NCBI RefSeq assembly: GCF_002775205.1
Contig: NC_036456.1
Span: 25,455,850-25,519,849 of the forward strand
Source of the DNA: Xiphophorus maculatus
Taxonomy: Eukaryota; Chordata; Actinopteri; Cyprinodontiformes; Poeciliidae
Direction: 5' to 3'
Length of the DNA: 64,000 nt
Shown here: piece after piece, positions 12,560-24,700 of the stretch
Layout: each line of letters begins with the position of its first letter
Numbering within the stretch: the first letter of the stretch is position 1
Program-made: the position numbers and the translations under genes
The notes under the pieces: generated by a model
What the model saw: the letters and a program-made list of their open reading frames with translations, nothing else
Databases searched by the model: none
What the model was told of the DNA's origin: nothing

Positions 12560-13165
12560 TAAACGTGGCGGGACACCAGAGTGCCACAACACCCCAATCC
12601 TGTGGTAAGTGTGGTTCACCCTCCCATCTCACATTTACACCAGCATGTCCATCCTCGGGACAGAGGTGCCAACGCTGCAGAAAACTGAACCATTGCTCTA
12701 AAGTGTGTCGCTCTTCCTAACTCCACAAACTCTCCACTTACTCATTCAGCCCAACAACCATTCACTCTGTGGACTCCTGCTGCAGGCCGTTTAGATGATG
12801 CATGGTGGAGTTGGACAGCGTCTGCTGTTGGACACCACTGTCTCCATATCTTTGCTCAATGAGTCCACAGCCCGGTGGCTCTTTCCCCATCAGGTTATCA
12901 CAGAGGCCCAGAGACTTACTGCTATTGACACTAAAATTGACATTTTGTGCAGTGCCACCTTTTCTGTCTACTATGGCACAAGAACTTTCCCAATAATCAC
13001 ATTCACAAGTGTATCTTTTCAGCATCTGTCATTGAGTTTGCTCCATTCAAATGTGGACACCATAATCCACACAGCTGTGCAGGAACTCCTGAGTATCTAG
13101 TCATGTTGGTCATGATCGGCCTTTCACACAGTTTTATTGCACCAGCCTGTTTCAAGCTTTCTTAA
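12560..13165 (+). mobile_element. Decayed LTR retrotransposon fragment (zinc knuckle plus protease)
   Basis: Around 12600-12715 the plus strand reads C-G-K-C-G...H...C then C-Q-R-C...H-C...C, a CCHC-type knuckle region. It is followed in another frame near 12800-13070 by LLDTTVSISLLNEST, close to the aspartic protease active site LLDTG-x-S-x-S-L-L of Ty3/gypsy or BEL elements, with the Gly changed to Thr. Stops and frameshifts separate the parts. The fragment is dead. Confidence 0.5.
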
Positions 13166-13590
13166 ACTTAGAGGTTTTTTAGCATGGGGGGTCTGATGTA
13201 GCATATAATATGCTTCATCAGCCTGACAACTGCCACAGGTGAACTGAGTTGTAAATGCAGAAAGTTAATAAAAGAAAGACACTGTAAATACAAAACAAGA
13301 TTTCTGGCATGTCTAAATAATCAAATGTATTTTCTAAATTCTAATTTGTGCAGTTTTATGGTCAATGGAAACACAACTAATAAAGATTATTAGATTAATC
13401 TGTTAACTGGTACGATTAATTTTTAACCACAATCTCCAGCTTTTTTTGGGAGATGATATAATGTTTCCAGGACAGTAAGGATGTCCTGGAGGATTTACTC
13501 CAGAAAGTATCTACTAGAAAGCATCCAAGAAGCATTTTAATCAAAAGCCTGAAATTAATTGAGACCTTTCACCTCTTCAGTTTTCATCTT
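13166..13590. other. No gene seen
   Basis: AT-rich spacer between two retroelement fragments; nothing recognised. Confidence 0.5.
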
Positions 13591-13592
13591 GT

Positions 13593-14310
13593 CAATCAAT
13601 CAATCAATCAAATTTTATTTGTATAGCACATTTCAGCAGCAAGGCATTTCAAAGTGCTTTACATCATTACAAACACAGAAACACAAAGCAACATAGAATC
13701 AATAACCAAAACAAAGCATTAAGTCAAGTTCCATCAATAAATTTGTAATTGATTACATTTCAAATACAATTTTAAACAGGTGGGTTTTTAGTCTAGATTT
13801 AAAGGAACTCAGTGTTTCAGCTGTTTTACAATTTTCTGGAAGTTTGTTCCAAATTTGTGGTGCATAGATGCTGAAAGCTGCTTCTCCTTATTTGGTTCTG
13901 GTTCTGGGGATGCAGAGCAGAGCAGAACCAGAACTTGAGAGGTTCTGGAAGGTTGATACAACAACAGCAGATCTTTAATGTATTGTGGTGCTAAGCCGTT
14001 CAGTGATTTATAAACTAACAACAGTATTTTAAAGTCTATTCTTTGAGCTACAGGGAGCCAGTGGAGGGACTTTAAAACTGGTGTTATGTGCTCCATCTTC
14101 CTGGTTTTAGTCAGAACGCCAGCAGCAGCATTCTGGATCAGCTGCAGCTGTTTGATTGATTTGTTGGACAGACCTGTGAAGACGCTGTTGCAATAATCAA
14201 TACGACTGAAGATGAACGCATGGATGAGTTTCTTTAGATCTGGCTGAGACATTAGTCCTTTAATCTTGTCAACCTTTATTAGCATCAGTAATTTATTCTG
14301 CAACCAAAAA
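13593..14310 (-). mobile_element. LINE 3' fragment (CR1/L2/Rex-like reverse transcriptase C-terminus)
   Basis: The minus-strand frame 14303-13809 carries the string FSRIDYCNSVFTGL, then QLIQNAAAGVLTKT, ITPVLKSLHWLPV and FKILLLVYKSLNGLAP, the conserved C-terminal part of reverse transcriptases of this LINE group. The 3' UTR ends with AAGCACTTTGAAATGCCTTG, GTGCTATACAAATAAA and a (TTGA)n tail at 13593-13610, the usual 3' end of such elements. It is 5'-truncated, as is typical after target-primed reverse transcription. Confidence 0.8.
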
Positions 14311-14529
14311 AATGCTAAAACCTGCAGTCAATTTCTTCAAGAACCATCTGTAGTGAAAGGAAAGATGAGTCGTTGATATAACTGCAAGGAAAACAGTAAA
14401 CCTTGATTTCACCATCTTAAAGTGAGTTTGTGATTCAGAGATTTAAATGACATGGAAACTTTCAACCTGACATGATTTTATCCAAAAACTGTCATTGCAA
14501 AGATTTGATGCCCAAGCGACAATTATACC

Positions 14530-14790
14530 TGTAGGGATTTGGTTTTTCTTTGTGTTTATTTAGTTTTCTGTGCTCTGTTGAGTCGCTGTGTCTTGTTGAC
14601 CTCCTTGTGCATTTAAACCCACCTGTGTTCCTTGTTCTTTGTCGGGTCCTCGTCTCGTCTTGTCTTCTTGTCTGTCGTCAGTTGTTCGATACGTACCAGA
14701 GACTAGTGCCTGGCCTTGCTCACTCTGTGCTGTGCTTCTTGTGTTGTCGTCATGAAACCATCATTTCCTCTTTATAAGACTATGGAGAGT
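14530..14790 (+). repeat. Interspersed repeat, family member 2
   Basis: Related to 58640-58962 (plus) and 4470-4815 (minus): it has TAGTTTTCTGTG, CCTTGTGCATTTAAACCCACC, TTGTTCTTTGTCGGGTC and CATGA near its end. Non-coding. Confidence 0.5.
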
Positions 14791-14798
14791 TCTCAAAG

Positions 14799-14929
14799 AG
14801 TTTATTCAAACTGTCAGAAAAACATCAACTTTTTGGTTTTAGACCCAGAAGGAGACGACATTAAATGCTGATGAGCAGCTAATAAAGTGTATTATCTGCT
14901 CTTCACTGAATGTCCTCAGTGTTTCATCA
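14799..14929 (+). pseudogene. Exon-4 relic upstream of copy 3
   Basis: Reads like exon 4 of the family (SNCQ-K-NINFLVLDPEGDDIKC) but then hits two consecutive stops (TGATGA). It sits upstream of copy 3 in the same orientation, as do the relics upstream of copies 4 and 5, so it belongs to the duplicated unit. Confidence 0.65.
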
Positions 14930-15794
14930 GTAAGAATCAAATGTTGATAATAAATAAGATGGATTTGCAGTCAGCTTCATTAATCAGTCTGGATTAGAAA
15001 GAGTTCCCTCCTCTGAAATGCTTTACACAACTTTTTAAAACTCCTACGATGATGTAAAACCTGAGAGAAAAGTGGTTTTCAGTTTTAAGTTGAGATCAGA
15101 TTATTGGTAATAAAATATTTGTCTGAGGTTTGCTGAATGTTTCCAGGATCTCTGCAAGCTGCTGCAGGATCAGAGCTCTGAGCTTCCTGACACAATCATA
15201 TTCTTTCAGCTGCTGGTATCAGACAAATATAAGTCTAACAACTACTAGACTGTTTCAACTTATTAAATATATGAATCTGTTTTAAAGTTATTACCGGTAA
15301 ATGTTTATCAATATAAAATGTCATTAAATTTGTTTAATCTCTAAGTTGATGTTTTTTCCAACAGGTTTGTTGACATGAATTCACATTTTGAATGATCAAA
15401 ACATTATATTAAATAAAGGCTGGATTTAATGGATGCTGCTAAATATTGAGCTGTGTTGATATAAAAACTTGACGTTTCGTCAAATGAAGCTGGTTGAGTT
15501 TTAAAATCTGTTCACAGATAAAATTGTTTCCTCTCAATTAGTGCATTTATTTTCTTAAACAAAAGGTTCATAACTTTTCCAGTTACTGTAAGTCATATTT
15601 TCACATTTTGAATGTAATCTTTCAGCCATCAGATTTTTTCCTCATACCAGGTAAAGGACATCCTGGTCCATTATGCTGTGACATACCAGTGAACCATCAC
15701 CAGTGGGTGTGGACCAGAGCCTGTCTGTGGAAGAATAACTTCATTTGTCTCTAGTAACTTTCAGTCTTTCTCAGGAAACCTTCACTCTGTCAAC
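14930..15794. other. Upstream region of copy 3, shared with copies 4 and 5
   Basis: Contains no gene. It is similar, in inverted orientation, to 45140-46830 and 54749-56430, for example the stretch around GTGGGTGTGGACCAGAGCC just upstream of the ATG. No clear TATA box is seen here. Confidence 0.5.
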
Positions 15795-18700
15795 ATGTTG
15801 TCGTTTGTGTTGCTGCTGCTGTTAATCAGCGGAGCTCAAGCTTCTTACTATGGCGTCGTCTATAGCTACTCTGTTGGAGACCTTCAGCCATTAGGATACC
15901 CAGTAAGTTGAGCTTATTTGTAAAATAAAGTATTAGATTTTTTTTCAGGAAAAAGTAAGATGTATTTACCAATCTTCTCTTTAAATAAACAGAAAACCGA
16001 GGACTACAGGGCGAGCTTCAGCTCATGTGAAGAGTGTGACTCTTGGTTTTGTCGTGGAGACTGTAGTGGGATGTCAGTTTATCTAATCGATGAAAGCAGA
16101 GGTGAATGGTGTCAGAAAGTACATATTGGGAGTGGCTCGTCATCCCTGAATACATTTAATAGTATGTAAGTACATATCAGAAATATATTTTATTATGTTC
16201 AAATTATAAATAAGAACAGATAAAAATGCTAAACTTCTGCAAGACAGATTGATCAGTTGGGCTGATTAGGTTTTCCTGTTTTCTAAAGAAGAAAATCTTT
16301 CGTCAGCTCATAACAAAATACATAGTTTTGTTTGTCTTTAGAGATTTTATCTTATATGCTTCATTATTTCACCATAAAATTGTAGAACCTATCATCCACT
16401 GTAGGGTTTCTGCTGGAAACTGGACAGAAAACATAAATGGGATTGTATCATCAACATATGGATTGCACTTAGACTTGAGAAACCGTTCCGACATCAACAA
16501 ACCAGGTTCATCAGCCCAGACCAACATCATCCCTCTAGTGAGGTAATCCTGTTCATTATTTACAATATTTTATCCATTATTAAAGCTTTTGACTGACTGC
16601 AACGTCTAGAGATGATCACCGTTTATATTTTGTATTTTTTGTCAGCATTTACAGATGAAACTCTGTGAATCAGAAGCAAAAAATGATTATCATAAAAATA
16701 AAAGCTTTTTTACAAAAGTAGATTTTATTCATTTGATAATCCAGCTGATGCTGTTTCTTCTAAGTGAACAATATTGTATTTGAAACAATGAATCAGATAA
16801 AACAATATAAAATAAATCTTTAAGTTTGTTCTGTAGAAAGTCCATCATTACAAACTGAACTGAAACGATTCTGTAGTTTGTTCTATAAGAAACTAACCAG
16901 GTAAAGGTAAAGATGATTAAAACAAAGTTTTATCAGAAAGAAACATGAAGATCCAGTCAGACAGGTTAAAATTATGAAGCAAACACCTGAAGGACTGATA
17001 GAGGTGTGTTTTTCTTTTCCTCTCAGAGTTCCTTCAAACTGTCAGAGAAACATCAACCTGTTGGTCTCTGATCCAGATGGAGACGACATTAGATGCAGAT
17101 ATGCAGTTTATCCAGAGTGCATCATCTGCACTCCTCCGTCTGTCCTCAATGTCTCATCAGTGAGTATTAAATGTTTGAGTTACAGGAACTGGATTAGGCT
17201 GGATTTACCTCAAGCTTTATTAAATGTGACTAATGAGTGAATTAGAAAGAGTTCACTCCTGCTTGCAACCCATGCACTTTCTAACATTGGACTTTTTAAT
17301 CATTTTATTTGTACTTTACTGTATTTTTATTCATCTAGTTTACTTTTACTTACTTATCTGTTGAATCTGATTTTCAGTAAAATGACTATAAAAAATATTC
17401 CACTTAATCTTTGATTCAGTTTGGATCTTTTTCTTCTTCTCTCTGTTCTCTTCCAGTCTTGTTCTCTGTCATTCAGTCCCACCAACAGCAGCAATGAAGG
17501 TCCGTATGCGGTTCAGATGGTGGTGGAGGATTTTCCCAGACAAAACGTCACTCTGACTGATAACAGTGGTGGACAGGAAGTGAAAACAACCAGTGACTCC
17601 ATCAGCAAAATTCCTATCCAGTTTGTTTTCAGAGGTAAAACTGCAGTTTATCAGCTTAATTTGAGCTACATTGAGCTGCTCTGGACTTGAAGTGTTTGTT
17701 TTTGAGCTGAATATGTTGGATTTGTTGGAAAACATTTGAAGTATCAGCAATTACAGATTAAAATAAACAGCCACAACTTTGGCCCAAAGTTCATGAAGGA
17801 ACATGATGAAACTAAATTTAACTTTCCAGCAGCTTCATGTTTGATTTAATGACCAAACTGATCAGTTCCTTTCAGCTTGAATTAATTTGTTTCTTTATTA
17901 TTTTCTTCCAGTGGATCCTGCAGCTCCATCCTGCACAGAAGGTGAATATCTGCCCAGGTTTCTGCCTCCAACTCCTGAACATGGAGCTCAGTTCTCAACC
18001 AATGACAGCGAGACTCTAGAAATCATCGTCAGAGCAGAAGCAACCCAGGCTGAGTGAGTGATTAATACAAATTAAAGTTGGATTGTGTCAACATTTTCAG
18101 GAGTCAAAATCTGGTGTTAAATTTCTCTGACTCTAAGAATGAATAAAGTAAAAACATGATATTGTAACACTAAGATGTTGGGTAAATTTATGTTACCATA
18201 AAATAGGAGGTCATAGGTGGAGAAACAGCAGAACACTGAGAGGAATAGCGTAGCTGTTGAAGGTTATCCTGCAATAGTCAGCCCCGCCCACTCCTCACTA
18301 CTACCCAGGGCTGCCTACTGACCAGTTCTCTGTCTAACAGGTCCGGAAAATCTCTGAGACCTGGGTATTACCCTAAAAGTACTCTATAAGAGATAATCTA
18401 TTTAAACTGGTGGCGAAAGTGATTCGTCTAGCTCTAACTACCTCCAATCCAGAAGTTATGACCCTTTACAGTTAAGAAACAATCAGCTGAGTAGCCCTCA
18501 CAGCTGCATAATTCCAATAACCACTTCTGTTAACGGTAGCCCACTTTCTAAATCATAACTTGCACTTGGAACCGGCTAGATTATGTTTAGTGACTTAGAT
18601 GTAAGTCCCAGGGTCATTATTTATTCTCGCCAAAGGAAATTATGAAGCCTCCTATTTACTGGAATCATGTACATTAGTTTTACCTTAATTAAAAGAACTG

Positions 18701-21700
18701 AACGAAGATTAAATGACTCTATTAATTCCAATGTCCACCAACCTCTTTAGAATTTTATAGTATAAATTTATTACGCAAGCTTAAGCAGGGATATGCGACA
18801 TACAAATCAATAATCAATCGTAAATAATTTAAAAACAGTGTAATAAAATTTACATGTACAATCATACTACCCTGTCCTCTTTTCCCTGACTAAAGTCGCA
18901 AGTTCTGAGATGGAATTTTATGAGCAGATTCAACTCATACCCAGACGATGGTGGATCTTTGGCAACAGGAATTTCTAGCATCCTTGGTTGAGGTCTTTGC
19001 CTGGTGTGGAAAAAACCCTCTTTAGAAAAGAAACAAAGCAGAACGGGTCCGAATCCTTTTGCAAAACCCAGTTCCTCATCCCTGAGGGAGCTTTGTCCTT
19101 CCTCCAAGTCTTGTTGCAGAGTTTGTAATTGCTGGGCTGAGACGAGACCGACGATCGAATGAAGAACCAGGGATGGGGCGATGGAACCCAGTCCTTTCTT
19201 GGCGGTGTGAAGTCCGAGCTCCCCCGTGGTTCTGAAGTGCGGTCCGTGGCTCAATCTGCTTCAGCAAGTTGTCTCTCCTTCTGCGCCGTCGGACTGGGAA
19301 CGGCTGGTTCCTCTTTTCAGCCCCTTTTTATGCATCTCTCCACCATGTGTGTGTATGGGGAGGTTTGGCCTACGTGACTTTCTCCACATCTGCTGTATCT
19401 CATGAAAAAGTCCTCACATTGCCCAATCTATTTCTGCTGACCATGGTGGAAAGTCCCGTACTTCCCCTTTCTCCGTTGCTTCAGCCAAACTCAACACTCC
19501 AACCATCCTGTGCGCTCTGACCATCTGTTCAGAACTGCTTGCGACATTTCCTGTTACAGGACTGTGCTGTATTCCTCTCTTTTTCTATAACCCACTATTA
19601 TGTATTATAGCTCATTAAACACATTAAATCTGTTGTTAAACCTGTTTGAATTAATTTCAAATGATTACAACTTCACATCATCACAAGTTTGATCCTTAGT
19701 TAACAATCAATCACATCTCTTACTTATTATAATTCATCAACCATAATCTTTCCACAGTTAATTCATTACAGAAATCATTACAGATCACATTTCAGAAATC
19801 ATTACAGATCACATTTCAGATAATACATTTCAGAAGGTTATTATGTGATTACTTGTATTCATTTTACTATTCCTTCATATTCAATTTAATTAGCTTTTAA
19901 TCAACTACAAGATTACTTATTTTCTCTCAGGCCTCTATGCACCTTTTCTGCATGCACCCGGAAAGATCTCACACCCTATGCCAGTTTTCTTGACACCCCC
20001 TCCATGAGATCGGACGGTGCTTCGCAGAAAACACAGAGTCCAAAGTCAAAAGAGATCAAGTCCATCATCACAAGTGATAGTGAGGATGTCCCGCTCATAG
20101 CAGGTAACCGGAGACAATGAAGGTGTCCAGGAATCCACAACCGCATACTCCGACAGATTGGATGGCGGAGAAAGCCAGCGTTCTGCGCCCAAATCGTTGT
20201 CAAGTGTAGAGTCACCTGAGACGGAAAGGGTGGAACGTTCCAGCGGAGGCGGCAGAGGCGAAGGCAAGTCCATGCCGAAGTCTGGCAGCGTTGATGGATT
20301 GTTGCAGTAGCCGTCCAACTCTGCCAGCAGATCCTGGAAATCCATATCACTTGGTGATGGAGATGAAGGGGAAAGGATGTCCTCAGTCTGGCATGCTTGG
20401 GGAGATGAACTGAGGTTCTCAGTTTGGGTACCTCTCTCGTTAGTCGCACTGCTGGCTTGGCATCCGACGTCGATAAACAAATCCGGAGACACGGGACGTG
20501 TAGGCGGAAGATAGTCGCCCACCGCCACAATTCGGCCATCCAACAGATGTAAAGTGGGGAGGCATTGCCGAGTAAGTTGGTGTTCCCACAACTTATGAAT
20601 TACGGGCAGCCGTAGCCCCGTATACAATGGAGATGCTGGGAAGTCGTCGTCGGCTAGGCCAAATGCAGAGGTCCACACGATTTTGTGCACCCGTTCCAGG
20701 GATCTAGATGTGGAATCCGCTATGTAGGGCAAATCCTCCAGCCCTGTGGCGCAGAGAATTGCCGTTACATCATTAAAATGGCTGCTCACGCATTTGTGAC
20801 ACCAGCGGGCGGACGATGCCACCCAAATGAATCCATAGGATTCTGCGGTGATCCCACATCCCACACAGCAGGTTGATGCCTGAGGAGAAACAGTAACCCA
20901 GGTAACTTCATGATTAGTGGTTATCGATTAACTACATGTACTTACAATGACGAAAATGCTAAAGCGAAAGCTGAGAGAGTAGGCTGGTTTTAAGCCCGTG
21001 TGCCAGCTTGTTTTGCGAGCCAAGGTGAATTAATCACAGGAGCCGAAATGTCATGATCTGGTGCCGGTTCACCTCGATCATAGACATGAGCTGAATCATG
21101 GAATATTGCCGCGTAGGTCATCAGCCAGACAACAATGGCGAGGTCCGAGGTCTCATGAAGCCAGTAGAGGACCACCAGGATCCCCCAAACCGTTGCCCAA
21201 AGAGCCAGAATTACCCACTTTTGCATCCAAATTCGCCGTCCTCGACCCTTGATAGCCAAGGCCTGGCGCGCTAAGTAGATGAGGATAGATACTGCGAAAA
21301 GCCCTTCTAGAATGGCTGTGAGAATCTTAAATGGGGCGGTTCGTGTAGCTTGTGCGCCCCCCAGGACCAATTCCAGTATCAGGGCTGCGGTATCGGTGAT
21401 GAGCCACAGGCAGACCACAACGCCCCTGCGCCAATTGATGCGAGTACGGCCCATCAAGTAACAGGCAAAGAGGGACGAAGCCAACCCCCATCTGTGGAGA
21501 ATGATTGGACGGAGGATAAGCTTGGCATATCCTTGTAGCGCGACGAAGATCCTCATAGGATGTCCCTTGGGCCAAGGACCGGTGTGGCAGAAGACTACCC
21601 AGGCCAGGGTAATCCCTAAGTGCTCAATGGTACTCACTTGAATCGGTGCAAAAAGTGAGTTGGGATTTGATGAGTTGGTCGAAGAGTTGTTTTCCATGAT

Positions 21701-24700
21701 GTGAGATGATGGTCGCTCTGGATCAGATCCTGTCGGCAGCTGCGATGAAGGTTGAATGGCTCGCAGGCACACGGCAGCTCTCTCTTATGCAGAAGTAGGC
21801 TCCTCCTTAGGGGGGAGGGGCTGGTAGTTCCTCTTTTTGCAACGACAAAGTGCTTTCAGCCACGCCTCCAAGACGATTTTGCCGATGAGTATTGCTACGG
21901 CGACGCCCAGGAGTCCTAAGAGATATGGCCATAGCACGCTCAAAGCGTCTAGCAGCCACTGTTCAACAATGTTGAGGCCTTCTTCTACCACATGAGCAAT
22001 TTCTTCCACAACCTCGGTGGCGACGGCCACCAAAGTTGCTCCCATAGTCTCATACCAGAAACAGTCATGTCTATTAGAGCCTTCTCCACATTGCTGCCAA
22101 TGCTCCATAGTGGTGGAGCAGGTGAGATTGGAATACAACAGGTTGGGTCCTACCCAGTCAAACCCTGAGTCGATGTTCCCTTCACACAGACTTTTCCGAA
22201 AAGCATGTCCTTCGGCGATGGCTATAAGGGGATTTGGAATGAACGGAACGGGTAGTCCAAGAATGCTCTTGCGCTTCTGGAGATGATATCCTAGGATTGC
22301 GTCGGTGCATGTCCGTCCGCTCACTATGGCCCTCCGCCATGTGCCATTGATTTTCCGCCAAGTAACCTCAGAAGAGTGAGTGTCATACTCATCTGCATAA
22401 TGTTCCTGGCAGTAGCTTTCCCAACCTCGGACGGTTTGGCAGGGTCTTCTGGCCAAACTGATTGTGCATTCGAGGACCCGTCTTGTTGTGTTTCTACAGG
22501 TCATGCGCCAAGGTCTCGGGTTGACATAACTGTCAGGTCTCCAAAAAACTCCAGGCCAAATCATGCGATCTTTTGAATAAGTCGTGGCGATGTACTGGTA
22601 CTTGACCCAGTAGTTTGTTGATTCCGTGAGGCATGGTGTTACCCAAGCTTCAAACTCATCTTGTTGGAGTCCCCACCACTCGTAGTCCCAATTGCGAGTG
22701 TAATCCTCGTACCAGGCTCGCAAAGCCCATTTGGCAGTAGGTGCTTTATCAGGGTCAGGGCAGTTGTACCTCCAGGTGGAGTGAATAGCGTTCCCAGTTT
22801 GCCAGAGGTCACAACGTGGCGATGAGTGGGTTTTCCTCCAACAGGTGTCATTAAGGCTCTCAAAAATTCTTTTGGCGACACATTTGTCAATTTTTGCAAA
22901 GTCCGTTTTAGGAGCGCTCAGAAGGTCATCAGGAGTTGGAAGGGGTTGTGTACGCAAATTGGCAATGTGTAGCTCCTCCAAACCAGTATGAGAGCGAACC
23001 GTTCCCTCCGGGAAGTCTCCCATAAAGAACGTCTGGTCTTTGGCTATGTATGTCCAGGGGAATGAGTTGTTCAGCCAGGTTTCAACTTCTGTACGGACTG
23101 TGCGTGTAGAGTGCCACAAATCCGCCCAGTATTCTTCTATGGCTGTAACTATATAATTCTGTCCTGCACATTGCACAAACTTATTCCAGAGGCAAGGATT
23201 TAACCAACTAAAGTGGTGTCTATAACAGTGCTTTTGCTCCTCTTCATACATAAACCGTCTAGGTCCTTGTCTGATCAGGAAAGCCGTCATGTTGGTCAAA
23301 TTGGCTGATGTAGGCGGCATCGTTGTATTGATTGGAAGATTACCTCGGGAGGCATTTCGATAGGTCCAGTTGCCCGTTGGTGCTGTTGGGATGATGTCAT
23401 CCTTTCTGCAGTTCAGGTGGATGTCTCCCCAAAACTCCCCTCGTGGAAGCCAGGCCCGACAGCCTGAGGACCTGTGTGGGGCTGGGTATACTACTTCGGT
23501 ATCCCAGTACCCTTGACTTGGCATCAATAGCAGCGATCGACAAGCCATGTTGCAATGCCATTCTGGCATACCTCGGTCCGGGTGAATCCAGTTGCATCTG
23601 ACGGTCCGTCGTTCTTTGTTGTGCAGAACCCGTATCCAGCAGAGCACTCCAGTCTCGAGGAAGTCATAGTTGTAGATCTCCCAGGTGCGATTCAGAAGGT
23701 CGTCCAGTGTGGAGTCGTTCAATTTGAAGGCTCGGCGTTCCACGTACTTTTTCCCGTTGTCTTTGGCGAACAGCCCGGTTCGGTTCTGGACAGATGTGTC
23801 GTTGTTCCATGGTACAAAAATAGCCGTAGTGCTTGTATTCCAACAATTGAAGTTAGCGTACTTAGAATGTCCGTAGGTGACTCTTGTATGCGTAAGATAC
23901 CACGGTCCAACTCCGATGAAGTAGAAGATAGTAGCAAGAACAGCAGCAGCAAACAGCAGGGCAAGAAGCGTTAGCAGCCCTTTCAGGCATAGGGTTTTTC
24001 TGGTTATCGTAGTCGTTTTCCGTAGCAAGGGTTCGTTAGAGGTCTCCGAGTCGTCGTCAGTGTCAGTAGAGCTGTCTGAATCCGATGTGATATCCAGGCA
24101 ATTCGGGTCTGTAGGCTTGCGCCTCATGCCGATAGCATCCATCCTGGCCAGATTAGTGCTTCCCTGGGATCCGCTGTATCAGGCGTAGTGCAGATTTTTC
24201 TCAGAGAGTTGAAGTGGCCCTGGTTGGCAGGGTTCTTTCCAACCCGTCTGGTGGCCCTTCTCTGCTGCAGGGCTGTATATATGGGAGAGGGGTAGGGTAA
24301 ATCAGGCTCCAACCCCCTCCACACCCACTTCCAGTGGAACACCCTCCAGTAGTCCGGCCTAGGGAATGGGCCTGGGGCGGTTCCATTTTTCAGCGCCTGG
24401 TCTTGCCAGGATTCGTGTTTGTACCCTATTGGGGCAGGTACTGAGACGTAGGTGTACAATGATTGTCCATGCAGAGTTAGTCTAGTGCGGTACCCCCAGG
24501 TTGACGGAGTAAAAATCCTCTGGTGTGGTGGATTGGGGTAGACCCTGTCTATTTCCAATTTCAATGGAAGCCTGGTGTTATTAAATATATAACATTCTGG
24601 ATTTATTTCCCTCTTTACTATAGTTCTCGCCATACTTCGTGAAGTGGTCCAAATGACCATGTCATTGAGTGAAATTTCACAATACAGTCCTTGCAGTGGT

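Larger units (their letters stand above)
18258..19995 (-). repeat. 3' LTR of the provirus (1,738 bp)
   Basis: Begins TGTCAAG and ends CCTTCA on the coding strand, the usual TG...CA ends. Possible TATA-like ATAAAAA at 19325-19331 and AATAAA signals at 18767-18772 and 18620-18625 (all minus) suggest U3 of about 0.7 kb, a long R of about 0.5 kb and U5 of about 0.5 kb. These borders are inferred. Confidence 0.92.

Noticed and set aside
18862-19254. 130-codon minus frame inside each LTR
   Set aside because: It has a TTG start, lies in the presumed R/U5 region, and has no recognisable domain; it could be a chance frame, so it was not called.
20864-20864. A start codon at this position for the Tas-like ORF giving an MGCGIT myristoylation signal
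   Set aside because: The codon is GTG, not ATG; the frame continues upstream to a splice acceptor.
21772-21772. Start of the multi-pass ORF 25 codons upstream of the first ATG
   Set aside because: The codon is GTG; the first ATG is at 21697.
21785-24142. A furin cleavage site in Env
   Set aside because: Several basic stretches exist (for example LQKRKS), but none is a clear R-x-K/R-R followed by an unmistakable fusion peptide.
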